From NCBI GenBank assembly GCA_004194705.1, contig SADC01000322.1, forward strand, positions 1 to 64,000: a stretch of 64,000 nt of DNA, read 5' to 3'. The stretch is from Ditylenchus dipsaci (Eukaryota > Nematoda > Chromadorea > Rhabditida > Anguinidae). The notes beneath the pieces are model-generated. The model was not told the DNA's origin. It did not search any database and saw only the letters and a program-made list of their open reading frames with translations. The number at the start of each line of letters is the position of its first letter. Within the stretch, counting starts at the first letter, position 1. A program made the position numbers and the translations under genes. Shown piece by piece: positions 11,640-22,478 of the stretch.

Positions 11640-12360
11640 CATGCTAAATCAGTCCAGAAAAAAGGTTTTGGAACATTAAAAACGTAAAAATTTTTTGATC
11701 CAAGTGGACGACCACTTGGTTTTGTTATACCCAGGTGGTCGTACCCAGGTTGAAGAACTCAGGTAAAACTCCCGGGTAGGGAGCACTTGAACTATACCCC
11801 ACATTTTTCGCCTTGGTCCCTCCTGTTGTTTTTTTTGTGATCTTTTAGGCTTAGGCAAAAAAATCACAAAAACAACAGGGGGACCAAGGCAAAAAAAGTG
11901 TGGGGTATAGTTCAATTGAGATGTGGGGGTATAGTTCAATTTAGCCCCAGGTAGTAATATTTTCATCTTGTAAAGAACTTAAAATTTAAAATGTTTTTCT
12001 GTGATCCAACTTCAGTTCCACTGGATAGTCTACGCACCAACTAAACCAAGTGGTCGTCCACTTGGATCAAAAAACATTTTACGTTTTTCATGTTCCAAAA
12101 CTAGTTTTTCGGAATAATTCAGGCATGCTGGAGATGGTTTGATAGTTGTGAAATGCCGTTTTTTTCGATTATTTTTTGAGTATTCAGCAATAATTGATTT
12201 TACCAAAACTAGATTTTACCAAAACTCAATGAATACCCTACAAAGCGGTATTTTACCACTATCAAACCATCTTCAGCTTACCCGAATTAGTCCAGAAAAC
12301 AGGTTTTAAGACCCGAAAAAGTAAAAAAAGTTTTTGCTCCAAGTGGACGACCACTTGGTT
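11640..12360. repeat. Nested inverted repeats around a thrice-used 20-bp palindrome
   Basis: The palindrome CCAAGTGGWCGWCCACTTGG occurs at about 11699, 12047 and 12338. It lies next to repeated blocks CAGTCCAGAAAA.CAGGTTTT and AAAACGTAAAAA, in both orientations. A second inverted pair (CCCTCCTGTTGTTTTTTTTG and its complement) lies at 11815-11890. No coding sequence is seen. Confidence 0.6.
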
Positions 12361-12429
12361 TGGTCGGTTAAGACTAAGAAATTTAAATTCCAGCAAAATT
12401 TTCACCGAAAAGTGAGAGTCAAAAAAGTC

Positions 12430-12545
12430 ATTGGGTACACTGAAAGTGAGAGTGCGAGTGAAAGTAAGACTGAGAGGCAATTTTTTTCTATTGGGTACAA
12501 CACTGAGGTTGAGAGTGAAAGGCAGAGTGAGAGTGAAAGGAGAAA
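12430..12545 (+). repeat. Purine-rich GAGAGTGAAAG tandem repeat
   Basis: Irregular units of GAGAGTGAAAG / GAGTGCGAGTGAAAG run through this stretch. Overlapping open frames are low-complexity artefacts. Confidence 0.6.
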
Positions 12546-12744
12546 TCGCTAATTGGATACGTGGCCTTACAGGACTACTCCAGGACTGGGGTTTCTATTT
12601 CAAATCGTGTTAAGGACACGATTCTGAATAAGGTATGATACCTTCAAAATTATTCCAGTAAAGAAAAAATAATTTCTGCTACCACCGGATTCAAACCTGT
12701 AACTTCAAAAAATTTGCGCAAATGAGTTTTGCGCAAATGAGTAG

Positions 12745-12952
12745 TAACGAAATTTTCGAGTACTTGACTCGATGCTCGAAACTCGAAATTTTCGAGTCGA
12801 GTACTCGACTCGGTATTCGAAACTCGAAATTTCCGAGTACTCGACGCGATATTCGAAATTCGAAATTTTCGAGTACTCGACTCGATACTCGAAAAATATC
12901 GAATAATACTCGAAATTGCTCGATTTCGAGTACTCGACTCGACAACCCTATA
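12745..12952. repeat. Array of CGAGTACTCGACTCGA palindromic units ending in a hAT-like terminus
   Basis: Self-complementary units (CGAGTACTCG, CTCGAAATTTTCGAG) are tandemly arranged. The right edge reads GACTCGACAACCCTATA, whose complement (TATAGGGTTGTCGAGTCG) resembles a hAT-type terminus. A related, shorter element with a readable target duplication is at 42196-42515. Confidence 0.55.
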
Positions 12953-12954
12953 CT

Positions 12955-14265
12955 TGATGTTATTTGTGTTGAACTCAATAAATTTGTCTTTTAAAAGTTT
13001 TCTGAGGTAATTTGGTTATGCGTTGAGAATTGTTCAATGGAGTGGTTTAGGATGGTTTTGGTGGTTTGGGTGGCTTTGGTGGTTCAGGGTAGTTTGGAAT
13101 TATTCGAGTTTATTCGGTGTGGTTCGCGGTACTGAGATTGGTTGGAGATTTTTTTGGTGTTTTGGAATGGTTTTTTTTATATGATTTAGGTTGTTCTCAA
13201 GTGTTTTCATTATTTCGAGTATTTTGTAAAGTTTGCGATAAAAAAGGTTGTTTTGGCTGAAAATTGATGACACTTGATGTTATTGAAATTAATTTCAAAT
13301 TTGTATTTTGAAAACTCTGATTTAAAGAAACTATTTGTTTAGCAAAACATTTGTTTGCGAAATGTTTATTGTCGAATATGCGCTTTGTTGAAACTTGTTT
13401 TTGGCGAACTGATTTTTTGGAGAACTTTGACTTTTACGAAACAGTACTTTATTATAATTTCTAATTATAGAAACTGGGTAGCGCCGCCAAAATATAATTT
13501 CGCAAATTTTAATTTCGCTAAAATCAATTCACCGGATTTCGTCTCAAAAACTGGCATGTCGGATTGTAGAGATGACACAGTACGCAAGCTGAAAAATCCG
13601 CACAGAAGTTCAATGCTGAGGAAATTTTCTGAATTGGCGGGGGACAACCGTTGTCTTAGACGGCAATGGTCCTTTAAGAAAAATAAAAAACGTTCAACAA
13701 AAAAATTGAAGTTTTGTTTTCATGTTAAATATGGCTAATAAATATGGCCAATCATTATTTAATGAGATCTGAATTTATGTATTGTCGTTTCCTAAATTTC
13801 ACTTATCAACTTACAGAGAAATAATTAGTTGATCCAGTTGATCCACTATTTGATCGAACAAATTACTATGAAAAACTGGGTCGTTTTGCGTATACAGAAT
13901 TTCGGAATTCGGTCTAGACAAAAAGTAATGGCCGTTTAAAAGTGTTGGGATTTCTCGACTCACCCTGTAAAACTTCAAATAAATAACCTTTTTCCAATAG
14001 CTCGCTCTCCAACTTTTTGTTTTCGTTTCGATGCAATTTTTCACTTGAAAGATTTGTTATTACACTATAAAATGGTATATCACATGTCCAAAACACGAAA
14101 CGAAACTAACAAGAAAAACGATTTTCAAAACTATCACGTTTTTTGCCACTCTGTAGTTATCATTCCTGCTATTCATCTCACACTCCATTCATCTTATTAG
14201 GCGACTCTTTTAGAGAATTAAAAAAACGCAATAAAAACTCTGCAAACACAATGTCCTTGTTAACG
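12955..14265. other. Intergenic, no supportable gene
   Basis: This stretch is AT-rich. 13020-13250 is rich in TGGTTT/GGTTC units. About 13600-13680 holds half of the AGGACCATAGCCG MITE family (TTGTCTTAGACGGCAATGGT). The 127-codon frame at 13355-13738 runs across that repeat and is not called. Confidence 0.4.
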
Positions 14266-14269
14266 ATAC

Positions 14270-15190
14270 GTGACATTTTGATGCCGGCCGTTTTGATGCC
14301 GTCCATTTTGATGCCGCCCATTTTGATGCCGCCCATTTTCATGCCGGCCATTTTGATGCCGCACCAGACTTGTCCCGCCAAATCCGTTTGATGGTTTTTT
14401 TTCTAGAAATGGATGGAGCTAGCGGACAGATTCAAAGAATCTTGGCTGAGTTGAGTGGTTACAGCGTTTCTGACGACGAGTTTCAAGAGCAACCGCAGGC
14501 TGGAGAGTTAACCGACCTAAATACGTCAATCACTCACAACAAATTCCTCATTCAGGTTCCCTACTTGTTTTTATTCAGCTTTTGGTACCAACCAGTTCCG
14601 CTTTTAGAGTCCAGTTAATCTGGTCAAGTCGCAGAGAGGTAAGGACAGAGCCGAATATCTGGGATTCTTGCGTCGGTGAGGCTATTTGGGCAAAAAGAAT
14701 CTTCTGGAGTATTTGAGAAGCTTGGCCCACAATCCCATCATGGACCAATAAGTTGTTGTCAAATGTTATTGTTTCTTTTTGTTCTCGTTGTCGATAAAAT
14801 TTTGTCCTTAGTAACGTGTAGTATTCAATGACCTATTTTGATTTTATTGTGGTTTTGTTTTGCATCGATCCCAGTATGACACTCGCTAGCCATTCCTCAC
14901 TCCTATCATAGGAGTCCTATGCTACCTATGCTCTATTACTCCTCTTTCTCTTTTATTTTACTCCTTTCATTAATCTGCGAAGGCTATTACACAACTGCAT
15001 GCTTTTTCCCTCGGTATTTAGTCTTTTTCCCCTTCTCATCGCGAGGGGGAGATTATGGGAAAATTATTTCCATTTGGCGGAACAAGTCTGGTGCGGCATC
15101 AAAATTGGCGGCATCAAAATGGCCGGCATCAAAACGGCCGGCATTAAAATGTCAGCGGCATCAAAACGGCGCGGCATCAAATGGGCGTGT
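14270..15190. mobile_element. Foldback element with CATTTTGATGCCG tandem arms enclosing host-like exons
   Basis: The left arm (about 14270-14385) consists of repeated units CATTTTGATGCCGSCC and ends CACCAGACTTGTCCCGCCAA. The right arm (about 15073-15190) is the inverted counterpart, with one extra unit. The 690 bp between the arms contains two exon-like segments (14409-14751) and AT-rich filler. No transposase and no unambiguous target duplication are seen. The design (tandem-repeat arms around a captured gene) parallels the element at 1-3638. Confidence 0.65.
14409..14751 (+). pseudogene. Two-exon gene fragment inside the foldback element, with an in-frame stop
   Basis: Exon 1 (14409-14555) starts at an ATG just behind an acceptor (TTTTTTCTAG) and encodes MDGASGQIQRILAEL and an acidic segment. 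A 52-bp GT-AG intron follows. Exon 2 (14608-14751) encodes SPVNLVKSQRGKDRAEYLGF and GYLGKKNLLEYLRSLAHN. Codon 24 of exon 2 (14677-14679) is TGA, so the 96-codon frame is interrupted. It may be decayed, or the stop may reflect a sequence error. The spacing YLxFLxxxGYxxKxxxxxYLxxL is faintly reminiscent of Mediator subunit MED31, but the match is too short to name it. The sequence looks like a captured host gene. Confidence 0.35.
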
Positions 15191-15194
15191 CCGC

Positions 15195-16214
15195 CTTTTT
15201 AACACTTCTATAACAGAAACCCGTGAAAAATTGTGCCCCATTTTTGTGCATAGTTTATATTTTTACCGAAAATTTTGGGTCTATATTAAAATAAAGAGCC
15301 TACATTTGGGTCTACTCTTTTCAGATCAAGAGTCTTGATTCAAAAACCTGTTGTGGCTCGAAAGCACTAAAATTTCCATGCACTGAAAAATGTGTTTAAT
15401 GATTTTATTTATACCGCCCAGTGATTTACAAAATCTATACAATTAAGTAGTAGTAATATTAGCAGGTCGGCTCCGGTATGTATTAATGACCATCTAATCC
15501 GAGTCTTTCGAGGGTTTTTTTTTGACAAATTCTATCTAGAGCCCTTAGTTCTTTTCGGTTAGTTTATAGTGTAGTGCTGATGCTTTGGGGCACCGGAGAG
15601 ATTCCAGACAGAAATGTGGGAAATTTTACCGGATTGGGATTTTAGTGGGTCAGAAAAATTCGAATCTGGCCGGATTTGGATAACTATGGAAATTCTCGTA
15701 CAACATACGAAATTTTTCACAGTTATCAGTGTAAAATTACAATAGTTGTTCTTCAATACTTATCGAATCCGGAAATTCCACCAGATTCCGGATTTTTCAC
15801 ATCGAGCGAAGGGATTCCGGACCGTATTTGTGGTATCCAGAGGCGTATCCAGAAAAAAATTACAGGGGGGTTGAAAATTTCAGGGGGGGGCTGAATCTTC
15901 CAAAAGGTCATTTTACCTACACCTTTTTCGACTTTTATGGTGTTTTTAGAAGGAAATAAAAAATTCCAGGGGGGGGGGGGGCTAAAGCCCGGTTAGCAGC
16001 CGCCCCCCCCCCTCCCCCCCCCCCCTCCTGGATACGTGCCTGTGGTATCGAGACCGAAATCCGAAACCAGATTGCGAACGGATTTCAACACTAACTTAGT
16101 GCACCTGGGTAGAGATTTGCAAAAATGTTTTAGCTCGAAAATCAGTACTAGATGGCCATTTATAAATATCTAAAAACAGTTTGACCAACCTTATTTAGCG
16201 GTGATAGAGACAAT
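15195..16214. other. Intergenic with a G/C-homopolymer inverted element
   Basis: No gene is seen. About 15840-16045 is an inverted element beginning AGGCGTATCCAG and ending CTGGATACGTGCCTG. It contains long poly-G and poly-C runs that can pair (15971-16025) and a GACTTTTATGGTGTTTTTAG core. A related copy, also with GTATCCAG and poly-purine ends, lies at about 55525-55665. Confidence 0.5.
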
Positions 16215-16332
16215 CAGGGCCGCAATTTGGGGGGGGGGTGGTGGTTCATAGAGGTAATTATTCCCCCCCCCCTTGACCGTGAAAATTAAGCAAATATCCC
16301 CCCCCCTTGAGAAATTTCAAGTTGCGGCCTTG
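16215..16332. mobile_element. Small hAT-type MITE with GAGACAAT target duplication
   Basis: The ends CAGGGCCGCAA and TTGCGGCCTTG enclose 118 bp dominated by poly-G and poly-C runs. An exact 8-bp duplication GAGACAAT flanks it (16207-16214 and 16333-16340). CAGRG ends and an 8-bp duplication are hAT hallmarks. Confidence 0.75.
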
Positions 16333-16437
16333 GAGACAATAATACAGTAGTAAGTAGAGCTATAAATTATGCCAGTGATAAGTGTTGAAGCAATTCTCAA
16401 AGATATCAAACACGTTTTCTCAAATGGCCATTACACA

Positions 16438-16939
16438 CAGAGGTGGGGAAAGAACAAGACCAGACCGATCAGACCAGGCCGAGACCAGACCAGATCCGAC
16501 CAGACCGGTCTGATCCGGTCTAGACTATTTTTTTTCAAATCAGAGATATTTTAGTCTTTATGCCAAAATTTTGCGGAAGACAGTTTTTGCAGTCAGACAA
16601 CTAATTTTGTTTCATTTTTATATGAAATATTTTAGATCAAACCGGATAAGACCTAATTTAACTTAATATTTTTTAATGAGACATACTTCTAACTTTTAGT
16701 CTAAATTTCGTGAGTAAACGGTTTTTACAGCCATATAAAAAGTTTTATTATATTTTTTTTAAAAAATGTTTTAGATTTGACTCTATTAGACCGTATAAAA
16801 ACAGACCAAAAAAGGACCAGCAAAAATATATATTTAGTCTGGACCGGATCAGACCGGTCTGGTCTGATCTGGTCTGATCTGGTCTTCCGCGGTCTGGTCT
16901 TGGTCTGGTCTGATCTGGTCTGGTCTTTGCCCACCTCTG
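16438..16939. mobile_element. hAT-type foldback MITE with ATTACACA target duplication
   Basis: The left end CAGAGGTGGGGAAAG and right end CTTTGCCCACCTCTG are inverted copies flanked by the exact 8-bp repeat ATTACACA (16430-16437 and 16940-16947). The arms are tandem GACCAGACCAGATC units and their complement. The CAGAGGTGGG terminus matches the common hAT (Tol2-like) pattern. The centre is AT-rich and non-coding. The element sits just downstream of the SH3 adaptor gene's stop codon. Confidence 0.85.
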
Positions 16940-16983
16940 ATTACACATCAATTATAAACAAATCTCATTTATTATTATCACTT

Positions 16984-18621
16984 TTATGTTGGTCTGTTGG
17001 TGTAGGTTAATGGCACTAAACCAGTTTTGCTACCTAGCTTGCCCATGATCCAGCCATTGCCCTGGTTTTCATTTACCACTTCAATCACATCCCCTGCTTT
17101 GAACTGCAAATCCCCTTCCACACCTGAGAAATAGTCAAAAGTGGCTGTGACAGTGGGTAGATTGCCCAGCAGTAGTTGGTTCCTCTCATTGATGCTCTTA
17201 GGTTTTTCTGTGGGTATTTGGTCTTGGTCAGTAGCTGGGAGTTGCGTTAGGTCGCCGGAGACGGTGGTGATGTAGTTAAAGGGAAATATTCCTCTACGAC
17301 CACTAAGTTCACCTTGCAGCCAGTCTTGGTTTACTCGCTTGGTTATAGTGATCAGGTCACCGGACTTGAACTAAATTTAAAAAAATCATTAATTCAAATT
17401 TTGGTAACCATATAACATGCATATAAATAAACGTTTTTGAAGGGAGGAGTTTTTTGCGTGTTTATCCCGTTGACTATATTTGGTCATACCACCCATTCCT
17501 TTTGACTCACAAGTCAGAATTAGTATAATTTCTACAATAATAAACCAGAAATTCTACAGTCATCTCATGGTGTTTTATTATGAGTCAGAGTCAATGGGAG
17601 GAGGGATTACTTTAAGTCATTTTGGTTAAAATAGATAACAGGACAAAAACAAAAATCATACCTTTAAGTCGCCATCCACTCCAGTATCATAGTCGTAAAT
17701 AGCCTGACCGGTGCACTTGTTCTGACCGAAGTTAGAGTAGTCAGAGGTAGAAAAAGACAATCCACCCATTCTATTGTTGTAAATAGGCACTAGTGGCACT
17801 TTTATATCTAAGAAGCTAAGCGGAATAATGCCTGATTGACCCGTTCTGGTATTAACAGCTAGTACCCACTGCCCATCTACTTCTCGCTTTAGCAATACAA
17901 TATCGTTAGTGTCTGCTGATAATTCGTCATGGTTGGCTGCTTTGTAAGGATATTTTACGAGACCATGGGCTCATTGGTGGACAGTTCTGGAGATGCTGGA
18001 GCTAATGATACTAGGTTTGGATTTGATCTAGATCCTATTTTGGGAGGTGGAGGCCGGCTAGGGGCTGCTTCTCTTAAAAAATTACATATTTACTGAATTT
18101 TGTCTTTAGCCAAAATATTCACTTGGTTTGGTCTGGAAAGACGTTGTAGAATTTGTATTGTAACTCCAATAAGACTTCTGGTTTAGTTGTTCTGAAAAGT
18201 TTCTTGAGGTCGGGGAAGGCGGGAGTTGAGGCGGGAAATCAAAGGGATCCATGGAAGACAGTGAGGGATATATTTGCTTAGGTCCATTTCCAGACTGTGC
18301 ATTGCTGTTAAACATTGGTTTGAACTGGGACTGCGAGGTAAGGCCTGAATGTGCTGATTGCATAACCACAGGTTTGGACTCAAATTGTCGGGTAATATCA
18401 TCAAAATTTGGCTTGGAGGATGACTCATTTGTGCTGTTAGTGAATGACCTAAGTGCGAATTGTTGCATTGAAGGATTCTGCACTGCGGATATGGCAGCAG
18501 AGCGTGCTTGAGGGTTATTGGCCACGGCAATGGCTGTTTTTTGAACCAAAGGGTTTTTGGCCAGGCTGGCGAGGCCATTTCTGACCTCAGGCTTGCTGAT
18601 GGTCTCGAACATGGAGCGCAT
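16984..18621 (-). CDS. Adaptor protein with three C-terminal SH3 domains
   Basis: Exons (minus): 18621-18123, 18070-17662 and 17370-16984, stop TAA; about 431 aa. SH3-1 contains VKYPYKAANHDELS and GQWVLAVN. SH3-2 spans the exon 2/3 junction (AIYDYDTGVDGDLK then FKSGDLITITKR, DWLQGEL, GIFPFNYI). SH3-3 has ATFDYFSGVEGDLQF, WIMGKL and GLVPLTYT. The ALYDY-like, DW and P-x-x-Y signatures are intact, so it should bind proline-rich ligands. A proline-rich stretch (RPPPPKIG) precedes the SH3s, and the N-terminus holds a helical NPLVQKTAIAVANN segment. Start: first ATG in the exon, 23 bp behind a CAG acceptor. One base (a second G in TCGTAAAA near 17963) is missing relative to a continuous frame. Three tandem SH3s recall Drosophila Dlish/Vamana or SH3D19, but orthology is not established. 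Confidence 0.8.
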
Positions 18622-18759
18622 AGAGTTGAAGGACAGGTCTGAATTGCAGTTATAAATATCGTTCGCGAGGAAATTTCGAATTCTAATGTATCTTCCAGAC
18701 ACTTGTTTTTGATTTAAGTATCAAATTGCGATTGTGCAAATAGTTTTGCGAATTTTGTA

Positions 18760-19085
18760 CAGTCGAACCAGGATATAAGGCCATCTCCAAAAGATCGTTC
18801 CCGCCTGGGGTTGAACACTTCTTTACGTCAATTTTTGAAAGATTTTGCCGTTTCTGTTTTTACAGTCTGGTCTCAAATATCGCGAAAATTCCGATTTTAT
18901 CGATCGTTTTTTTTAACTATAATGTTTTGCCACTTAAGAAACAAAACCTGGATATGAGGCCATCCCTTTTTGAAAACAGGTGGCCTTATATACCCAGGTT
19001 TTGTTTCTTAAAGGGCAAAACTTTTTAGTTTTTCAAAAAAGATCGGTAAAATCAGAATTTTCGCCATATTCGGGCGGATCAGACC
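18760..19085. mobile_element. Truncated pogo-like MITE
   Basis: It begins TA|CAGTCGAACCAGGATATAAG and contains the family's CCGCCTGGGGTTGAACAC block and a central palindrome (ACCTGGATATGAGGCCATCC with AGGTGGCCTTATATACCCAG). The outer right end is missing. Confidence 0.6.
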
Positions 19086-19416
19086 AGCTAACTTACCCGC
19101 ACCACCACCAGAAGGTCGGCTAAAATAAATTAACATTTTTCATCTAGTTTTTTCACAAAAAATTACTTTCGATAAGTTGGTAGAGCAGCTCCTAGTGACT
19201 CATTTCTGGATTTGACAGCTGAAGGGGTGGTGGTAGAGGTTTTTCAGGGGTGAACATCTGAATCATTAGATAAGTTACACAAACAACTTTCCACTTTCCA
19301 TATACTCACAAAAATATGACGCTTTGTAAGCGATTGCAGCACCAAAATATATATGTATCAAAACCCAATTTATTTTCAGCAAACATAAGCGACATATGCT
19401 AAGAGTGCAACAATTT
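19086..19416. other. Spacer between the SH3 gene's upstream side and the RED 3' end
   Basis: AT-rich sequence with no open frame of substance. It should contain the RED 3' UTR (minus strand). A clear AATAAA was not located. Confidence 0.4.
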
Positions 19417-22210
19417 TCATTTGGTCTGTGTCTTTTTGCGAGTGTCGAGAATCTTGTTGATTTTGTCCAGTTCTCTGTCCAACTTCTTCTCGCCAGCTAC
19501 TGCTGCATTCTTTTTAGTCTTCCTGCCTCCATTCATTTTCACTCCGTATTGGTAAGCAGCTTTGGGCATGGCTTCACGTGACTCTTGGTAGTCGGCATAC
19601 TGCTGATCACTTTCAAAGTCCCAACGCTTGACTGGTCCTTTGCGGTTGCCCTGCAAATAATTTCAATGTAAAACTTCGACAAAATGAGTTCGCCAAATTG
19701 CCAAGGTAATTTTTTATGGCATTAGCTTCCGAAATTAATTATTAAAAATTGTACCATGTCCATTTTGGAGAAATCAGCCTCCTCGTCACTTTCTCCTCCC
19801 ACAGCATCCAATAGGGCAATTCCTCCAGGATATAGCTCGGCGTATGCATCGTCTTCTTCCTCCATTCTGCGCTTCTTGAGACGCTGCTCTTCCTTTGACA
19901 GGCTTGTGGTTTCAGCTGGTTTGTTACTTTCCACCTCATCTACCACTCGACCACGTTTTTCAGCAGTTCTGCGAGAGTCTCGGTCATGGTGTTCTCTGCT
20001 GTCGTGATCTCTGTGATCTCTACGGTTTCGATCTCTAAAAAAGGACTATAAAGTTTGAAATAAGCAATGTTTTTTTCCTGATTTACCTGTCTCTGGACTC
20101 ACTAGTGCTGCTCTCGAAGTAAGAGGACTTTTCACTTTTTTCCTTACGGTCTCCTCCGTGCTTGGAGCTGTGATGGTCTCGTGACCACTCTCACGTGTCT
20201 TAGAAGGCAAATATTCCTCTTCCACATCATCAAAAATTTTCTGTTTGTTTCCATCTTCTGCGCCTTCTCCGCGCTTTCTTTTCTTTAGGTCAGTCCGCAG
20301 ATAGGAAAGCACTTGAGTCAACTTCTGAAATAAAGCTTGTTATAGCAAATTCAAGTGATGAAGGATTAAAAAATAAATTTACATTGATTAGCAAGTTGTC
20401 GGCATTTATGTGTTCACTCACATCCACCTATAACGTTAGTCGTTTAAAAATTCTTCATAGTTAAGCATATTCATTATACAGTCGAACCTGGATATAAGAA
20501 CACGCCTCCCCCCCCTCTCCCGGTGCTTTAATGTCGAGGATGATTTTTGGTATAATATCACCCGTGGAAACCACCCGAAATCCTTTTATATCGATGTGCT
20601 CTTTTATTCAGGTTTGACTGTCTCTTTTAATTGTGTACATTCTACCCTCGATATAATGTTAGCCCCAAAAGTCCAACACTTCTTCACCTTCATTTACAAG
20701 TCTTATACCGATCGTCTTTGGCCACAGTCGACGCTCTCTATAACGACGCTCTTTATAACGACTCGCTCTTTATAACGATCCGGAAAAAGAATTATTTGGT
20801 TCTGAGCTAAGTCATTCAAGTCAAAACGACGCTCTTTATAACGACTCGGTTAAGCCGGTCCCTTGAGAGTCGTTATAGAGAGCTTCGACTGTACCGATGT
20901 AACCATTGCAAGGATTTCGATTTCACCAATTGTTTTTGCGCATAAATATATATATGCTGCAAAGACAAGCGAGTCTCGACATAGCGCTACCCTATTATCA
21001 AAAAGAAGGTGGTGTTGGATTGGACTGATCAAAGAAAACTGGCATAAGACTTCGAATATTTAGTTAAGAAAAGTGTCGGATTGTAGGGTCGATCAAGGTT
21101 AAAATGTATACAATTCACAAATATAATCATTGAAAACGCATACCCGAGAATCCAGCACAGAACGCATCAGGGTAGAAGGAACATCTTCTTCCTCGTCATC
21201 AAGCTCTACCACGTAAGCCATCCTTCCCTTTGCAAACATTTCATTTTTAACGGGAAGCTCTGTATGGAAAAGCGTTCTGCACACATTTCTGACCATTTTG
21301 TTACTGGCGACTTGCTCTACTGGTTGCTGACTTTGGATGTCCAGCTAAAATAACTTACTGATTATTTATATTTGAAGATAAATAAATAAATTGCCTCATA
21401 AACATTTTCTAACTCATCTTTATCATCAGTGTCCTCTATTTCATTGCGTACTTTATTGAGCAGGGAGTAGTCTAAGCCTTTGACCAAGTGAGTGTGCTCT
21501 ATGTCTCCACCAAGGTATTTGGACTAAAAAGGAATTTTTTTATACGTTTGACTATATTTCACAATTGACTATAAGTTGGTTAACTATGTCAGTTATAGCT
21601 CACAGTTAACTTCAGCTTCGTCAACTATAAATTGTAGTAACAAACCTCCTGAATTTCCATCTTCCTTCTCTCAGCCATTGATGCAGCAGCTTTTGCACTG
21701 CCAGGCACGGCTTTGTAAGCAGCTGTCAGTTTGGCTCTGAGAAATTCTGCATCATCTCCCGGCGTCACCCCTTTTCTCCGCTCTCCAGCCCTGTCCCTGT
21801 ACTTCTGCATGATCTCGTTAAGTTTGGCTTGTGACTCTAGGTACAGATTGTCCACTTCACCCTCTTCCCCTTCTTCTTTCTTCACTTTCTCTTTAGGAGG
21901 GTAGAACTTCTTTTTTGATTTGCTGGATGCAACTCCTGCTGGAGGCGCCTTTCTGTGAGTGAACGAGTGAGAGGCGGATGAGTTGGCATGGCTGCTGGAT
22001 GATTGAGAGCCAGAAGCTGGGGTGGCCAGAAGTTTGCGGAAGTCATCATTCTTGAGATTTTTGCTAAAAATAAAAAAATTCAAATTAATTTTGATTAGAC
22101 TTGAAGTTAACTATAGTAAACTATCATTCACAGTTGGCAGCCCAACAATCGATTAACTATGAAAAGAGTAATAGAACATAGTTGACTTACATTGTTGATG
22201 TATCAGCCAT
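19417..22210 (-). CDS. IK: RED protein (IK), spliceosomal B-complex factor
   Basis: Nuclear pre-mRNA splicing protein that works with SMU1 in the spliceosomal B complex. Eight exons (minus): 22210-22191, 22063-21646, 21523-21395, 21344-21144, 20427-20383, 20324-20087, 20032-19755 and 19650-19417. All join in frame, giving 520 aa (human about 557). Family blocks are plain: NDDFRKLLATP near the N-terminus, KYRDRAGERRKGV, KYLGGDIEHTHLVKGLDYS, FAKGRMAYVVELDDEEEDVP, KLTQVLSYLR and, at the C-terminus, KGPVKRWDFES with EAMPKAAYQYGVKM. The arginine/aspartate-rich RED repeat is much shorter than in vertebrates (RNRRDHRDHDSREHHDRDSR). The exon 3 donor appears to be GAG|GCAATT (GC-AG type), because reading on meets a stop. 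An alternative GT donor upstream (AAT|GTTTAT) would delete the conserved YE. Introns carry MITE insertions. Confidence 0.95.
20470..21110. mobile_element. Nested pogo-like MITE remnants in a RED intron
   Basis: Within the intron 20428-21143 several CAGTCGAACCT / CTCGATATAA palindromes are nested. The clearest runs 20727-20891 with ends CAGTCGACGCTCTCTATAAC and GTTATAGAGAGCTTCGACTG around repeated CGCTCTTTATAACGACT units. Confidence 0.55.
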
Positions 22211-22478
22211 TGATAATCAGCCGCTAAGATATTCCTGTTTTGGAGCAAATCACTGGAAAAAATGAATTAGAGAGTGTGTTGATAAGGGTATAGATGATGG
22301 AATATAATTGTTGGCGTTTTGCAAAAAGTTTGAACGAAAAGCACTTATTCAAACCACAATAATTTTTCAGGGTTTGTGAGTCAATTGTGGTTTAAGAAGG
22401 AGGAATCGGATTAATTTTTTGGAATATTTCTGTTGTGGAGATCAGAGTTGTGCTCTTTGCTTTGTATTTGACGACAAC
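22211..22478. promoter_or_regulatory. Shared divergent promoter region of IK and ARPC4
   Basis: 268 bp separate the RED start codon (minus) from the ARPC4 start codon (plus). Both transcription starts must lie here or in undetected upstream exons. No TATA motif is evident, which suits two housekeeping genes. Confidence 0.55.

Noticed and set aside
12334..12994. Several frames in repeats (GAGAGTGAAAG and CGAGTACTCG arrays)
   Set aside because: Open only because the repeat units lack stops; also open on the opposite strand.
13355..13738. 127-codon frame
   Set aside because: Runs through a TTAA-MITE fragment and AT-rich spacer, with no recognisable protein.
16725..17010. Arg/Asp- and Ser/Asp-rich frames on both strands
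   Set aside because: Translation of GACCAGACCAGATC repeats in the hAT MITE arms.
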